Assembly: GCF_001261735.1 (NCBI RefSeq)
Contig: NZ_CVRP01000006.1
Span: 248,001 to 312,000, forward strand
Reading direction: 5' to 3'
Origin: Dysgonomonas sp. BGC7
GTDB taxonomy: Bacteria; Bacteroidota; Bacteroidia; Bacteroidales; Dysgonomonadaceae
Length of the DNA: 64,000 nt
The position numbers and the translations under genes are program-made. The first letter of the stretch is position 1, and every line of letters begins with the position of its first letter. Below are positions 26,090 through 35,300 of the stretch, piece after piece. The notes beneath the pieces are model-generated. The model had not been told where the DNA came from and made no database searches. It saw only the letters and a list, made by a program, of their open reading frames with translations.

Positions 26090-27761
26090 ATTCTTAAAAC
26101 ATATCCTACTAAATAGAAATTATCATTTTTCGATATTTTTTATAACATTAGCCCTTTTGTCTGTATGCATGACATTGGTATATGGGCCTATGTATAATCA
26201 TCCCGGATGGGATTATTATTTTCATCTTACTCGCTTCGATGCCCTTATTACGGCCATGAAGGAGGGTACTTTCCCTTTTTATATTGACCATGCTGCTGCT
26301 CTCAATTATGGATATCTGAGTAAGGTCTTCTATTCAGATATAGTAATGATTCCTTTTGCAGCATTAGGTATCATCACAGGGCCGTATGCCGCATACGAGG
26401 TGATGTCGTTTACCCTGACTCTGCTGTGTGGTCTGTTTATGTATGGAGCTGTAAAAACAATCTACAAAGACTCTTTAGTGGCTTTTCTCTCTGCTATTTT
26501 ATATACTTTCTCTGTATACAGGCTTTTCGATATATACAACAGGGGTGCGTTTGGAGAAGTCTTGGCTTTTACTTTCGTTCCACTAGTATTCTGGGGATTG
26601 TATCACATTATAAAAGGAGATTACAAGAAATGGTATATTATTGCTATTGGCTTTAGTCTGCTCATATTTTCGCATGTAATATCCACCGTGCTTACTTTTA
26701 TAACGGTAGTTATTATTCTTGCAATTTATTATAAGCCTCTGCTTAAAGAGCCTAAACGCATTCAATATCTTTTCATTGCCGGAATTGTCACAGTCTCTAT
26801 TACATCGGCATATATTCTCCCATTATACGAACAACTTCAATCTAACACTTTCCGCTACGAGTCTAACGACTGGACTCTGCCATCGAGGGCAAAACTTCCC
26901 CTCGAATATATGCTGTGGGCAGTAGGTTGCGGGTTTGTATATCCAAAAGAGATTGTGATAGTAGGTATTGGCATCCTGCTTTTCGCCCTTATCTTTTTAC
27001 GCTTCTTTATAAAAGAGAAATCAGCTGCGTTGATAAGCGTAGATGTAGGTGTATTGATAGGTTTGTTGTATTTGATAGCTACATCTTTCATATTTCCGTG
27101 GGGTCGATTTCCATTCTCTTTGTTGTCATTTATACAGTATCCATCGAGACTTTTTCTTTTTGTCACCTTCTTTTTCTCCATTGCAGGAGGATTCTATTTA
27201 TCCCAAATTTTCAGGAAAGACAAATCTCGGATCATTATGGTTTCAATTGTGCTGTTGAGTACATGTGCAATAATGTTTTTCCACAGCGAACATTATAAGG
27301 ATATATATTGCAAGTATGTAAAAGAGACTAATGAAAAGCCTGATCCGGGCAATTTCTTTTATCTGAACGGGGCTGAATATGTGCCCGACAAAGTTTCTTC
27401 GGCATATTATATTCTTTCGAGAGGCGATGGCATAACGAGCTTGTCAGGGCAAACTATAGTAAATTCTTATAAGAGAAATAAAGAAGTGTTGAGTATAAAT
27501 ATATCGGTACAAAGGGTCGATTCACTTGAATTACCGTTGTTTTACTATAAAGGATATGGTGCAACGTTGAACGATAAATCTATTGCTGTCCTGCAAAGTG
27601 AGCTGGGGCTGATTCAAATTCCGGTAAACACATCAGGAGAAGTCGATGTATATTATAAAGGGACTACAATTCAGAAAATAACATCGTATATAACTATTCT
27701 GAGTATTTTCTTGTTATGTATATATATCTTTGTAGGTAGAAAAATATCGCACAAAAAATAA
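26082..27761 (+). CDS. Polytopic membrane protein D, GT-C/YfhO type paralogue
   Basis: The start is TTG at 26082; the frame is closed upstream and the next Met (residue 30) would remove the first membrane segment. The 559-residue product has GWDYYFHLTRFDALI, YGYLSKVFYSD, FPWGRFPFSLLSFIQYPSRLFLF and LPLFYYKGYGATLN. PSRL replaces the PWRL of the other three. The 8-base overlap with C and rare start codon suggest it is translated by coupling and perhaps at lower level. Confidence 0.73.
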   Translation: MNKFLKHILLNRNYHFSIFFITLALLSVCMTLVYGPMYNHPGWDYYFHLTRFDALITAMKEGTFPFYIDHAAALNYGYLSKVFYSDIVMIPFAALGIITGPYAAYEVMSFTLTLLCGLFMYGAVKTIYKDSLVAFLSAILYTFSVYRLFDIYNRGAFGEVLAFTFVPLVFWGLYHIIKGDYKKWYIIAIGFSLLIFSHVISTVLTFITVVIILAIYYKPLLKEPKRIQYLFIAGIVTVSITSAYILPLYEQLQSNTFRYESNDWTLPSRAKLPLEYMLWAVGCGFVYPKEIVIVGIGILLFALIFLRFFIKEKSAALISVDVGVLIGLLYLIATSFIFPWGRFPFSLLSFIQYPSRLFLFVTFFFSIAGGFYLSQIFRKDKSRIIMVSIVLLSTCAIMFFHSEHYKDIYCKYVKETNEKPDPGNFFYLNGAEYVPDKVSSAYYILSRGDGITSLSGQTIVNSYKRNKEVLSINISVQRVDSLELPLFYYKGYGATLNDKSIAVLQSELGLIQIPVNTSGEVDVYYKGTTIQKITSYITILSIFLLCIYIFVGRKISHKK

Positions 27762-27769
27762 AATGAATT

Positions 27770-27982
27770 ATGCAAAAGTTCTCTAACTTCGATTATTTAT
27801 ATGCCATTTTCATGTTCCTGTTCGGACTATTCATGATTTTCAGTCCGGGTACTTTTATCCGTAAAGTAGGGTATAACGAAGAACGTGTAAAAGCTGAATC
27901 GTGGCTCAAAAAGATAGGTATAGGTCTGTGTATCATAGCTCCTTTGTTCGCATATTTTATTTATACCAAACTGAATGCTTGA
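27770..27982 (+). CDS. Small two-helix membrane protein
   Basis: The 70-residue protein has two hydrophobic segments (about residues 9-26 and 48-66) separated by a charged loop (RKVGYNEERVKAESWLKK). No family was recognised. It starts 8 bases after paralogue D and overlaps the following DedA-like gene by 8 bases, so it is part of the same operon. Confidence 0.65.
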   Translation: MQKFSNFDYLYAIFMFLFGLFMIFSPGTFIRKVGYNEERVKAESWLKKIGIGLCIIAPLFAYFIYTKLNA

Positions 27983-28421
27983 CGGATTTGTCGAATACGG
28001 TTATATAGGGTTGTTCCTAGCCTCTTTTCTTGCTGCAACCATTCTTCCTTTTGGCTCGGAGTTTGTCTTTGCCGGACTTTTAGCTATGGGAATGAACGCA
28101 TGGGGCTGTGTCATTGTCGCATCTGTAGGTAATTGGCTTGGAGGTATGACCAATTATTATCTGGGTAGCCTGGGCAAAGTGGAGTGGATAGAAAAATACC
28201 TTAAAGTAAAAAAAGAGAAAATCGAAAAAATGCAGCATTGGCTCGAAGGAAAGGGTGCTATAATGGCCTTTTTCAGTTTTATGCCTGTTGTCGGAGACAT
28301 TATAGCATTAGCACTAGGTTATATGCGGGCTAATGTATATGTTGTAAATATTGCCATGTTTGCCGGAAAATTTGTACGGTATGTATTGATTATGTATGGT
28401 GTTAACTGGATTGTTTTTTAA
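27975..28421 (+). CDS. YqaA/DedA-family membrane protein
   Basis: The 148-residue protein has the short YqaA form of the DedA/SNARE-associated (VTT) fold: GLFLASFLAATILPFGSEFV at the N terminus, GNWLGGMTNYYLGSLGK and the re-entrant region FFSFMPVVGDIIALALGYMR. DedA proteins act in lipid-carrier or phospholipid flipping at the inner membrane. Its place after four GT-C-like genes would fit recycling of a polyprenyl carrier, which is an inference. Confidence 0.85.
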   Translation: MLDGFVEYGYIGLFLASFLAATILPFGSEFVFAGLLAMGMNAWGCVIVASVGNWLGGMTNYYLGSLGKVEWIEKYLKVKKEKIEKMQHWLEGKGAIMAFFSFMPVVGDIIALALGYMRANVYVVNIAMFAGKFVRYVLIMYGVNWIVF

Positions 28422-28483
28422 TTGCAGCAAAGTCTGCTTTTGGCAAGATTATTGATGTACGATATAAGATAATTTATAAAAGA

Positions 28484-29263
28484 ATGTCAACAATATTATT
28501 TCATGAAATTGTTTTTGGTCCTATCCACAGCCGCCGATTAGGCTCGTCTTTGGGTATGAACTTACTACCGTATGACGGCAAGCTATGCTCATTCGACTGT
28601 ATATATTGCGAGTGCGGATATAACAAAGACTTTAGAACAAAAACAAAGTTGCCCGATCGGGAGAATGTAAGAGCAGCTCTGGAAGATAAGCTGATTACTC
28701 TACAGAAAGAGAATACACCCATTGATGTTATTACTTTTGCCGGAAATGGAGAACCTACAATGCACCCGCAATTTTCGGAGATTATTGATGATACCATTCT
28801 CTTACGCGATAAATATTATCCCGAAGCTAAAATCAGTGTGCTGTCAAATGCCATGCACTTGGGTAAAGAAAAAGTGTTTGAGGCATTAAAGAAAGTGGAT
28901 AACAATATCTTGAAGCTGGACTCTGCCATTCTTGAAACAGTTTATCTTATAGATCGTCCAAATTCAAGAGAATATAGCATTGAGAAGCAAATAGAGCTAT
29001 TTAAGCGCTTTGAGGGCAATTTTATAATGCAAACAATGTTTGTAAAAGGATCTCATGATGGTAAAATCGTAGATAATACCACAGATAAAGAGATACAAGC
29101 ATGGATAAATGCAGTTAAGGCAACGAATCCACGTGAAGTGATGATTTATACTATAGACAGAGAAACCCCTGAGAAAAATCTGGAAAAAGTATCTATCGAA
29201 AAACTAAGAGAGATAGGAAAACAAATAGAGGCTTTGGGGATAAAAGTCAATATAGCCGGATAA
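28484..29263 (+). CDS. Radical SAM protein
   Basis: The 259-residue protein starts with VFGPIHSRRLGSSLGMNLLP and carries the 4Fe-4S/SAM motif CSFDCIYCEC (CxxxCxxC) near residue 38, then the GNGEPTMHPQF element of the radical SAM barrel. It resembles a small stand-alone radical SAM group distantly related to wybutosine-synthesis enzymes. The substrate is unknown. It is 62 bases after the DedA-like gene and may be a separate unit; a terminator for the convergent hcp gene lies downstream. Confidence 0.85.
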   Translation: MSTILFHEIVFGPIHSRRLGSSLGMNLLPYDGKLCSFDCIYCECGYNKDFRTKTKLPDRENVRAALEDKLITLQKENTPIDVITFAGNGEPTMHPQFSEIIDDTILLRDKYYPEAKISVLSNAMHLGKEKVFEALKKVDNNILKLDSAILETVYLIDRPNSREYSIEKQIELFKRFEGNFIMQTMFVKGSHDGKIVDNTTDKEIQAWINAVKATNPREVMIYTIDRETPEKNLEKVSIEKLREIGKQIEALGIKVNIAG

Positions 29264-29284
29264 AGGTTTTAGTTTTTATTTTTA

Positions 29285-29333
29285 TAATAAAAAAACTCTG
29301 CCCTTTTATGTATTTTATCAAAAGAGCAGAGTT
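29285..29333 (-). terminator. hcp terminator
   Basis: AACTCTGC and GCAGAGTT (29294-29333) with an extended CTTTT/AAAAG inner pairing form a stem; on the minus strand it is followed by a run of T residues. Confidence 0.75.
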
Positions 29334-29352
29334 ACGAAAAATAAGATAGTCT

Positions 29353-30993
29353 TTAGCGTGCCATAAACATTTCAATATCTTCTTCTACAGAAGAAATACC
29401 TCCAATTCCAAAATTTTCAACCAAGACTTTAGCTACATTCGGAGACAAAAATCCAGGTAGAGTTGGCCCTAAGTGTATATTCTTTACACCTAAATATAGT
29501 AGAGCCAATAGTACAATAACTGCTTTTTGTTCGTACCATGCTATATTGAAAGCAATAGGAAGGTCATTTATATCATCTAAGCCGAATACCTCTTTTAGTT
29601 TAAGAGCAATTATTGCCAACGAATAACTGTCGTTGCATTGTCCGGCATCTAGTACACGAGGGATTCCGCCTATATCGCCCAATGGCAATTTATTGTATCT
29701 GTATTTGGCGCAGCCTGCTGTAAGGATAACAGTATCGTTTGGTAACGCTTCTGCAAAATCTGTATAATAGTTGCGGCTTTTCATTCTGCCATCGCATCCT
29801 GCCATTACAAAGAATTTCTTGATCGCTCCTGTTTTTACGGCATCTACTACTTTGTCAGCTAATGCTATTACCTGAGCATGAGCGAAGCCTCCTGTGATTG
29901 TTCCTGTTTCTATTTCTTGTGGAGACTGGCATTGTTTTGCCATTGCTATTATTTCAGAGAAATCTTTTGGCTGTCCGTTTTTACGTTCCGGGATATGTTT
30001 TGCTCCTTCCAGACCTGCTGCCCCTGTAGTAAATATTTTTTCTTTATAAGTTGCTCGTTTCGACGGTGGAACTATACAGTTTGTAGTAAATAGAATTGGC
30101 CCGTTGAATGACTCGAAATCTTCTTTCTGTTGCCACCATGCACCTCCGTAGTTGCCGGCCAGATGTTTATATTTCTTTAGGTGCGGATAATAATGTGCCG
30201 GAAGCATTTCGCTGTGGGTATATACATCTATCCCTGTTCCTTCTGTCTGTTGCAACAGTTCCTCTATATCGCGAAGATCGTGACCGCTAATAAGTATTCC
30301 CGGATTATTACCTACACCGATATTTACCTGTGTAATTTCAGGATTACCAAATCGTCCGGTATTGGCTGCATCTAACAATGCCATAGCTTGTACTCCATAT
30401 TTTCCTGTTTCCAAAGCCAATGCAACCAATTCATCGGCAGAAATGTCTTCTCTGGTGATCTCGACCAAAGCTTTTTGCATAAAAGTGAATATTTCATCGT
30501 CAGTCTTATCCAGATTGTAGGCATGCTCTGCATAGGCAGCCATTCCTTTTAGTCCATAATGAACTAATTCTTTCAGAGAGCGAATGTCTTCATTTTTAGT
30601 TCTTAGTACACCTACGCTCAAGGCTTTGTCCATAAACTCTGATTCATCGCCATTCCATATGCATTCGTCCGGTAACGTCTGATCGTTTGTGTTTACAGAT
30701 TTTGCCAGATTAGATTTTAATAGCAATCCTTCTTTTACTTTTTCCTTTATTGCCTCAAAATCGAAATTTGCATTTGTAATGCTTATAAACATGGCATCTA
30801 CTACAAATTTATCAGCAACGGGTGAAGCGTTTCCTTCTTTTCTAAGCATATCATTATACACAGCGATTCCTCTGGTAACAAAAAGGAGTAGATCCTGTAT
30901 ATTTGAAACTTCCGGAGTTTTTCCGCATACTCCCATTATATCACAGCCCGAACCTTTAGCTGTCTCCTGACATTGAAAACAAAACATACTCAT
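29353..30993 (-). CDS. hcp: Hydroxylamine reductase / hybrid cluster protein
   Basis: The 546-residue protein has the N-terminal cluster ligands [20 protein letters not shown] (Cys5, Cys8, Cys17, Cys23) and hybrid-cluster motifs [63 protein letters not shown] and [11 protein letters not shown]. Hcp handles nitric oxide or hydroxylamine under anaerobic nitrosative stress. The divergent Crp/Fnr-type gene and the palindrome at 31086 suggest it is the regulated target. Confidence 0.96.
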   Translation of the reverse strand: MSMFCFQCQETAKGSGCDIMGVCGKTPEVSNIQDLLLFVTRGIAVYNDMLRKEGNASPVADKFVVDAMFISITNANFDFEAIKEKVKEGLLLKSNLAKSVNTNDQTLPDECIWNGDESEFMDKALSVGVLRTKNEDIRSLKELVHYGLKGMAAYAEHAYNLDKTDDEIFTFMQKALVEITREDISADELVALALETGKYGVQAMALLDAANTGRFGNPEITQVNIGVGNNPGILISGHDLRDIEELLQQTEGTGIDVYTHSEMLPAHYYPHLKKYKHLAGNYGGAWWQQKEDFESFNGPILFTTNCIVPPSKRATYKEKIFTTGAAGLEGAKHIPERKNGQPKDFSEIIAMAKQCQSPQEIETGTITGGFAHAQVIALADKVVDAVKTGAIKKFFVMAGCDGRMKSRNYYTDFAEALPNDTVILTAGCAKYRYNKLPLGDIGGIPRVLDAGQCNDSYSLAIIALKLKEVFGLDDINDLPIAFNIAWYEQKAVIVLLALLYLGVKNIHLGPTLPGFLSPNVAKVLVENFGIGGISSVEEDIEMFMAR

Positions 30994-31057
30994 AATTTCT
31001 ATTTTTTAGTTTTTATATTAATAATTTTTTTGCGAATCTATATTTCAATCATTTATA

Positions 31058-31065
31058 CAAAAATA
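31058..31065 (-). promoter_or_regulatory. Candidate hcp -7 element
   Basis: The minus strand reads TATTTTTG, matching TAnnTTTG. The palindrome at 31086-31103 would be centred about 42 bases upstream of the expected start point, the position used by class II Crp/Fnr activators. Confidence 0.5.
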
Positions 31066-31085
31066 GGAGCCTTGCCTCAGATAAA

Positions 31086-31103
31086 GTGTCTCGTTTGAGA
31101 CAC
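31086..31103. promoter_or_regulatory. Candidate operator for the Crp/Fnr-type regulator
   Basis: GTGTCTC and GAGACAC are perfect inverted 7-base arms around a 4-base spacer in the hcp/regulator intergenic region. Crp/Fnr proteins bind such two-fold symmetric sites. Assignment to this regulator is inference. Confidence 0.6.
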
Positions 31104-31119
31104 CTCTGAAAATATTTTG

Positions 31120-31127
31120 TATATTTG
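31120..31127 (+). promoter_or_regulatory. Candidate -7 element for the Crp/Fnr-type regulator gene
   Basis: TATATTTG matches TAnnTTTG, 19 bases before the ATG. The right half of the palindrome overlaps the place where a -33 element would lie, consistent with autorepression. Confidence 0.5.
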
Positions 31128-31146
31128 ATTCTATAAATCGTATAAG

Positions 31147-31821
31147 ATGGATGTAAATATATTAACTCGTATACCTTTGTTTTTTTCAATAAAAGGAGAA
31201 GAGATAGATCGGATATTCTCCGAATTGCAAATAAAGGAAACGCATTTCAAAAAAGGGGAGATTCTCGCTTTTCAGGATGAGGTATGTAATAGGCTCATTC
31301 TGCTATTATCGGGAAGTGTGAAAGGTGAAATGAACGATCCTTCGGGCAGAGTAGTGAAGGTTGAAGACATATATGCCCCCAATCCGCTTGCGATACTATT
31401 TCTGTTTGGAGGTGAGAACCGTTTCCCGGTACAGGCTACAGCTAGAGAAGATACAACAGCATTGGTGATACCAAAACAATCTGTTCTTCGGATGCTGAGT
31501 ATGAATGAGACATTATTAAAAAACTATTTAGACATTTCTGCGAATTTTGCAGGGAAGTTGAGTAACAAATTGCACTTTATGTCTTTTCGTACTATCCGTC
31601 AAAAGTTGACTATGTATATATTGAATCTATCGAAAAGGGATCTATCGGATGTGGTAATTCTGGATAAAACTAAGAGTGCTTTGGCTGAATATTTTGGAGT
31701 ATCTCGCCAATCGTTAGAAAGAGAATTGACAAATATGCAATCCGATGGCCTTATTGTGTCGGAACAGAAGAAAATCACAATAAAAGACAGAAGCAAGCTG
31801 ATACAGCTTATACGCTTTTGA
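31147..31821 (+). CDS. Crp/Fnr family regulator, likely HcpR-type
   Basis: The 224-residue protein has an N-terminal cyclic-nucleotide-binding-like beta-barrel (KKGEILAFQDEVCNRLILLLSGSVKGEM), a long dimer helix and a C-terminal winged helix with SALAEYFGVSRQSLERELTNMQSDG as the recognition unit. It lacks the N-terminal Cys cluster of Fnr. In Porphyromonas, a regulator of this family (HcpR) next to hcp senses nitrosative stress. The divergent position here supports the same role. Confidence 0.85.
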   Translation: MDVNILTRIPLFFSIKGEEIDRIFSELQIKETHFKKGEILAFQDEVCNRLILLLSGSVKGEMNDPSGRVVKVEDIYAPNPLAILFLFGGENRFPVQATAREDTTALVIPKQSVLRMLSMNETLLKNYLDISANFAGKLSNKLHFMSFRTIRQKLTMYILNLSKRDLSDVVILDKTKSALAEYFGVSRQSLERELTNMQSDGLIVSEQKKITIKDRSKLIQLIRF

Positions 31822-31865
31822 AACAATAAAAAGTGACAAAAAGAAATCTATTTAATAAATAATCG

Positions 31866-31873
31866 TATCTTTG
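31866..31873 (+). promoter_or_regulatory. -7 element of the RS1 transcript
   Basis: TATCTTTG matches TAnnTTTG and lies just upstream of riboswitch RS1. Confidence 0.65.
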
Positions 31874-31881
31874 CCGCAGAT

Positions 31882-32096
31882 TTTGGTGTCATTCTTTGTA
31901 TTCACAGAGTATGATGAAAAGGGAATCAGGTGAAAATCCTGAACAGACCCGCTGCTGTAAGCTCTTTTCAGTGATCGGTTAACAGTAATCAGTTAACACC
32001 TCACTGATAATGATGTTTCTTCATTACCATTGCCACTCTTATTCAGTTAAGGGGAAGGCTGTAAGAAACAAGAGTAAGTCAGAAGACCTGCCAGAA
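31882..32096 (+). ncRNA. Cobalamin riboswitch RS1
   Basis: The aptamer shows the conserved B12 order: a closing stem TTTTGG/CCAGAA, GGGAATCAGGTGAAAATCCTG, the core GACCCGCTGCTGTAAGC, GCCACT, GGGGAAGGC and AGTCAGAAGACCTGCC. The loop between the core and GCCACT is enlarged by GTTAAC-containing repeats. It lies in the leader of the giant surface-protein gene. About 260 bases separate it from the start codon and hold several weak hairpins but no clear intrinsic terminator, so translational control is more likely. Confidence 0.93.
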
Positions 32097-32357
32097 TTAA
32101 ATATGAAATATAATCCCGTGGTTAGGATTATGTTGAAGGAATGAATAACTGTTTATAAACAGTGCATTTCCATATTTTAATTATTCAGAATAAGAAATTT
32201 TCAAGCTCCGAGGCTTAAGCGGGCTTATAAGTTTATTCTTATAAGTTTCTTAGATCCGGTAGTTTATATTTTCTAATATGCTGACTGTAGTCTGTTTCGA
32301 ATACAGATTGCAGTTTGCGAAGTGCGTCTATATAAATTTCTGATATATTAAATTAAT
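32097..32357 (+). promoter_or_regulatory. RS1 expression platform / leader
   Basis: This gene-free stretch holds small inverted repeats: ATAATCC/GGATTAT (near 32110-32132), ACTGTTTATAAACAGT (near 32148) and twin CTTATAAG units (near 32224 and 32240). No hairpin followed by a T run is seen. One of these presumably communicates with the aptamer and the ribosome-binding region. Confidence 0.4.
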
Positions 32358-35300
32358 ATGAAAAACTTCAAACTATTATTCTTGATGATTGGCTTTATGT
32401 TGGCAGGCATAGGTCAGATCGGTGCTCAAGGGGTAAAGTCTCTTGGCGATGATGGCGTTTTCTACCTCCGTACCAGCGATGGACACGAAGACTATGTGGT
32501 AGACGGCGAAGTGACGTTCAAAGCAGTGGCGTCGGGTCTTATAAAAACAAGTCTTGATGCAGGGGTTTGTTTCTCTCCTAAAAATGAAGGAGACCTGATA
32601 CAAGTTACATTTGAGGATATTGACCTTAATGGTACAAATACGTACCTGCGTCTCTATCATGGTTATGCTCAAATAAAATATCCTTTGCCTACCGGACATT
32701 TTGCTCAAGTGGGTAAAGAAGTGAAAGGACAATCGTACTTGTCGGAGTCGGCAGACGGTAAATTCACATTCGGATTTCATAGTAATTATAATGCTGACGG
32801 ACAAACAGGCTGGACAATAAAAGTAAAGAGTATTACTCCTGCCGACATGACTTATAAGTCTGCTTCGGTATTTCTCGACCAAACATTAGTGAACCGGGGC
32901 GGTCGCAATCAGATTCTATTGGGAGTGAATGTAGTCACCGAAGGACTTAATAATCGTCTTTCTCTCAAAGAACTGAACTTTGGAACTACAATCGGAGAAA
33001 ATTTATTGCAATCCTATAAGATATATTATACCGGAGCAAATAAAAGTTTTGCTACAGATACGAAGATATCTGAATCATCGAATATAACTTCTTCTATAAA
33101 TATTGCCACAGATGTGGCATTGGCAAACGGTAATAATTATTTTTGGTTTGTAGCTGACATTGCTCCCAATGCAGCAGTATCTTCTTCTCTGCCTGTAAAT
33201 CTTACTTCTCTGAAAATAGGAGAGGAGACAAAAACACCGGAGACCTCTTCTCCGTCTGTTGCTGCAACTATATCTTCCGATATCTTGATGCAGAAAGAGC
33301 ATTTGAGCTATACCATAGGTAGTGACATGAATTTCTTTGACGATGGAGGCAAGAATGGAAATATCTCTTCAAACTTTGAAGGAACAATAACTTTTGTACC
33401 ATCTTCTGTCGGTAAAAAGATAAAAATTGATTTTTCGAAGTTAGAACTGTTCACTACTTCTACTGTAGGTTACAACGATGTATTCAACTTCTATAACGGT
33501 CAATCGGTAGATGCACAAAAGTTAATAACTACTCTACTAAAAGACATTGAGCCTATAAAATCGACTGCGGATGATGGAGCGATAACTATAACATTTAAAA
33601 GCACAACAGGGTTTCCTACTGCCGGATGGGAAGCTATTGTTTCAGAATTTGTTCCCGAACCGATGACTTACAATAGCACTGAAGTGCAATCGGCTACCGA
33701 AGAAACTTTAGCAGCAGGAAACGTAAACGAAAAGATGCTTATCTTCAATGTGAAAACATCTAATACCCTTACACCTCTAGCTGCCGAAGGATTTAAGTTT
33801 GACGCTACTGGAACAACGACCTTGTCTCGATTGACTAAAGCGAAGGTCTACTTCTTGGGGAAAAAAGCTGAGTTTTCTACAAGTAACCTTGTCGGAGAAG
33901 TGAGTTTGTCGGGAAGTTCTACTTTCGAAGTTACCGGTAGTCAAAGTCTTATTGAAGGGAACAATTATTTTGCATTGACGTATGACATATCTGCCGAAGC
34001 TGTTAATGAAGAGGAAGTAGCCGCAGCCCTAAATAGTGTGAAGCTATCGGGGACAAGCCATACAGTTACTAACTCTGTTCAGGCAAAGCGCAAAGTAGAC
34101 AATACGTTTAAATCTTTGGCAGGAACGCATACACGTATACTCTATGGTAATTGGATGTATACAGATACAAAGAGTCCTTTCAATTCTTCTTACTATGATT
34201 ACGAGGATAAAGATTGTATTGTAACTTTTACTCCTGCCAATACAGGGGCAGTTGCAGAAATAGAGTTCAGTGCTTTCGATGTATATTATGCTAATGCTTC
34301 ATATGGAGTGAAAGCTATATTTGAGATATACAGTGGAACGGCAGTAAATAGTGCAAATCTTTTGTGGAAGTTAGATGATGCAGCCAAAAGTAAAACCGGG
34401 CCCGTAAAGAAATTACGTTCTACAGCAGCGGATGGTTCTATCACCATTAAATTTAATGCAAAAACAACATCGTCATATTATGCAGGAACAGGATGGAAAG
34501 CAGCCGTTCGTCCGTATGTGAATCATGATATGACAATAAAAAGCATTTCTGCTTTTCAGACCGAAACATCGAAAGTAAGTCCAAGTGCAACAAATCAAGA
34601 GATAATAGGCTTTGAGATTGTAACAGATGGTACACTCAATCCGTTGAAAGCAGAAGAGGTAAAGATAAATCTGAAAAAATCCTTATCTGCTGTCGATAAG
34701 GTTCATCTATTGTATTCCGGTGAGGTAAAAGATTTTTCTACAGCTCTCCCTATAGCTGAACTTTCTCCTACTACCGCACAAATAGCGATTTTGGCAGAGC
34801 AGATATTACCTGAAGAGAAATCATATTTTTGGATAAGCTATGATACTAAATCTGATATAGAAAGTGATCAGGAATTAGATGCTGAACTCTTATCTGTAAA
34901 GGCAAGTGGTACTACATATACACCTGTTGTTGGCGATCCGGAAGGAAGCCGTCTTACTAAGAATGAAATAGTTCTAGCTAGTGGAGACAACGGGCAGGTG
35001 ACATTGAATAAAACAACTCTCTTCTATGACGATGGAGGTGCTGATAATAGCTACAGTAAAAGTTTCGATGGACAGATTACATTTCTTCCGGCAGCCACAG
35101 GACAGGTTGTGAAGCTTAAATTTAACGATTTCTTTACTGCTTCGGCTCATTATATGTACATATATAATGGCAAAGAGGCGAAAGAAGAGAATCTATTATA
35201 TAAGATTTCGAGCACAACTACTCCCGGAACAATATTGCCTACATCGGCGGATGGAGCTTTGACAATCCGCTTTGTAAGTACAACGACTTCTACATATCGC

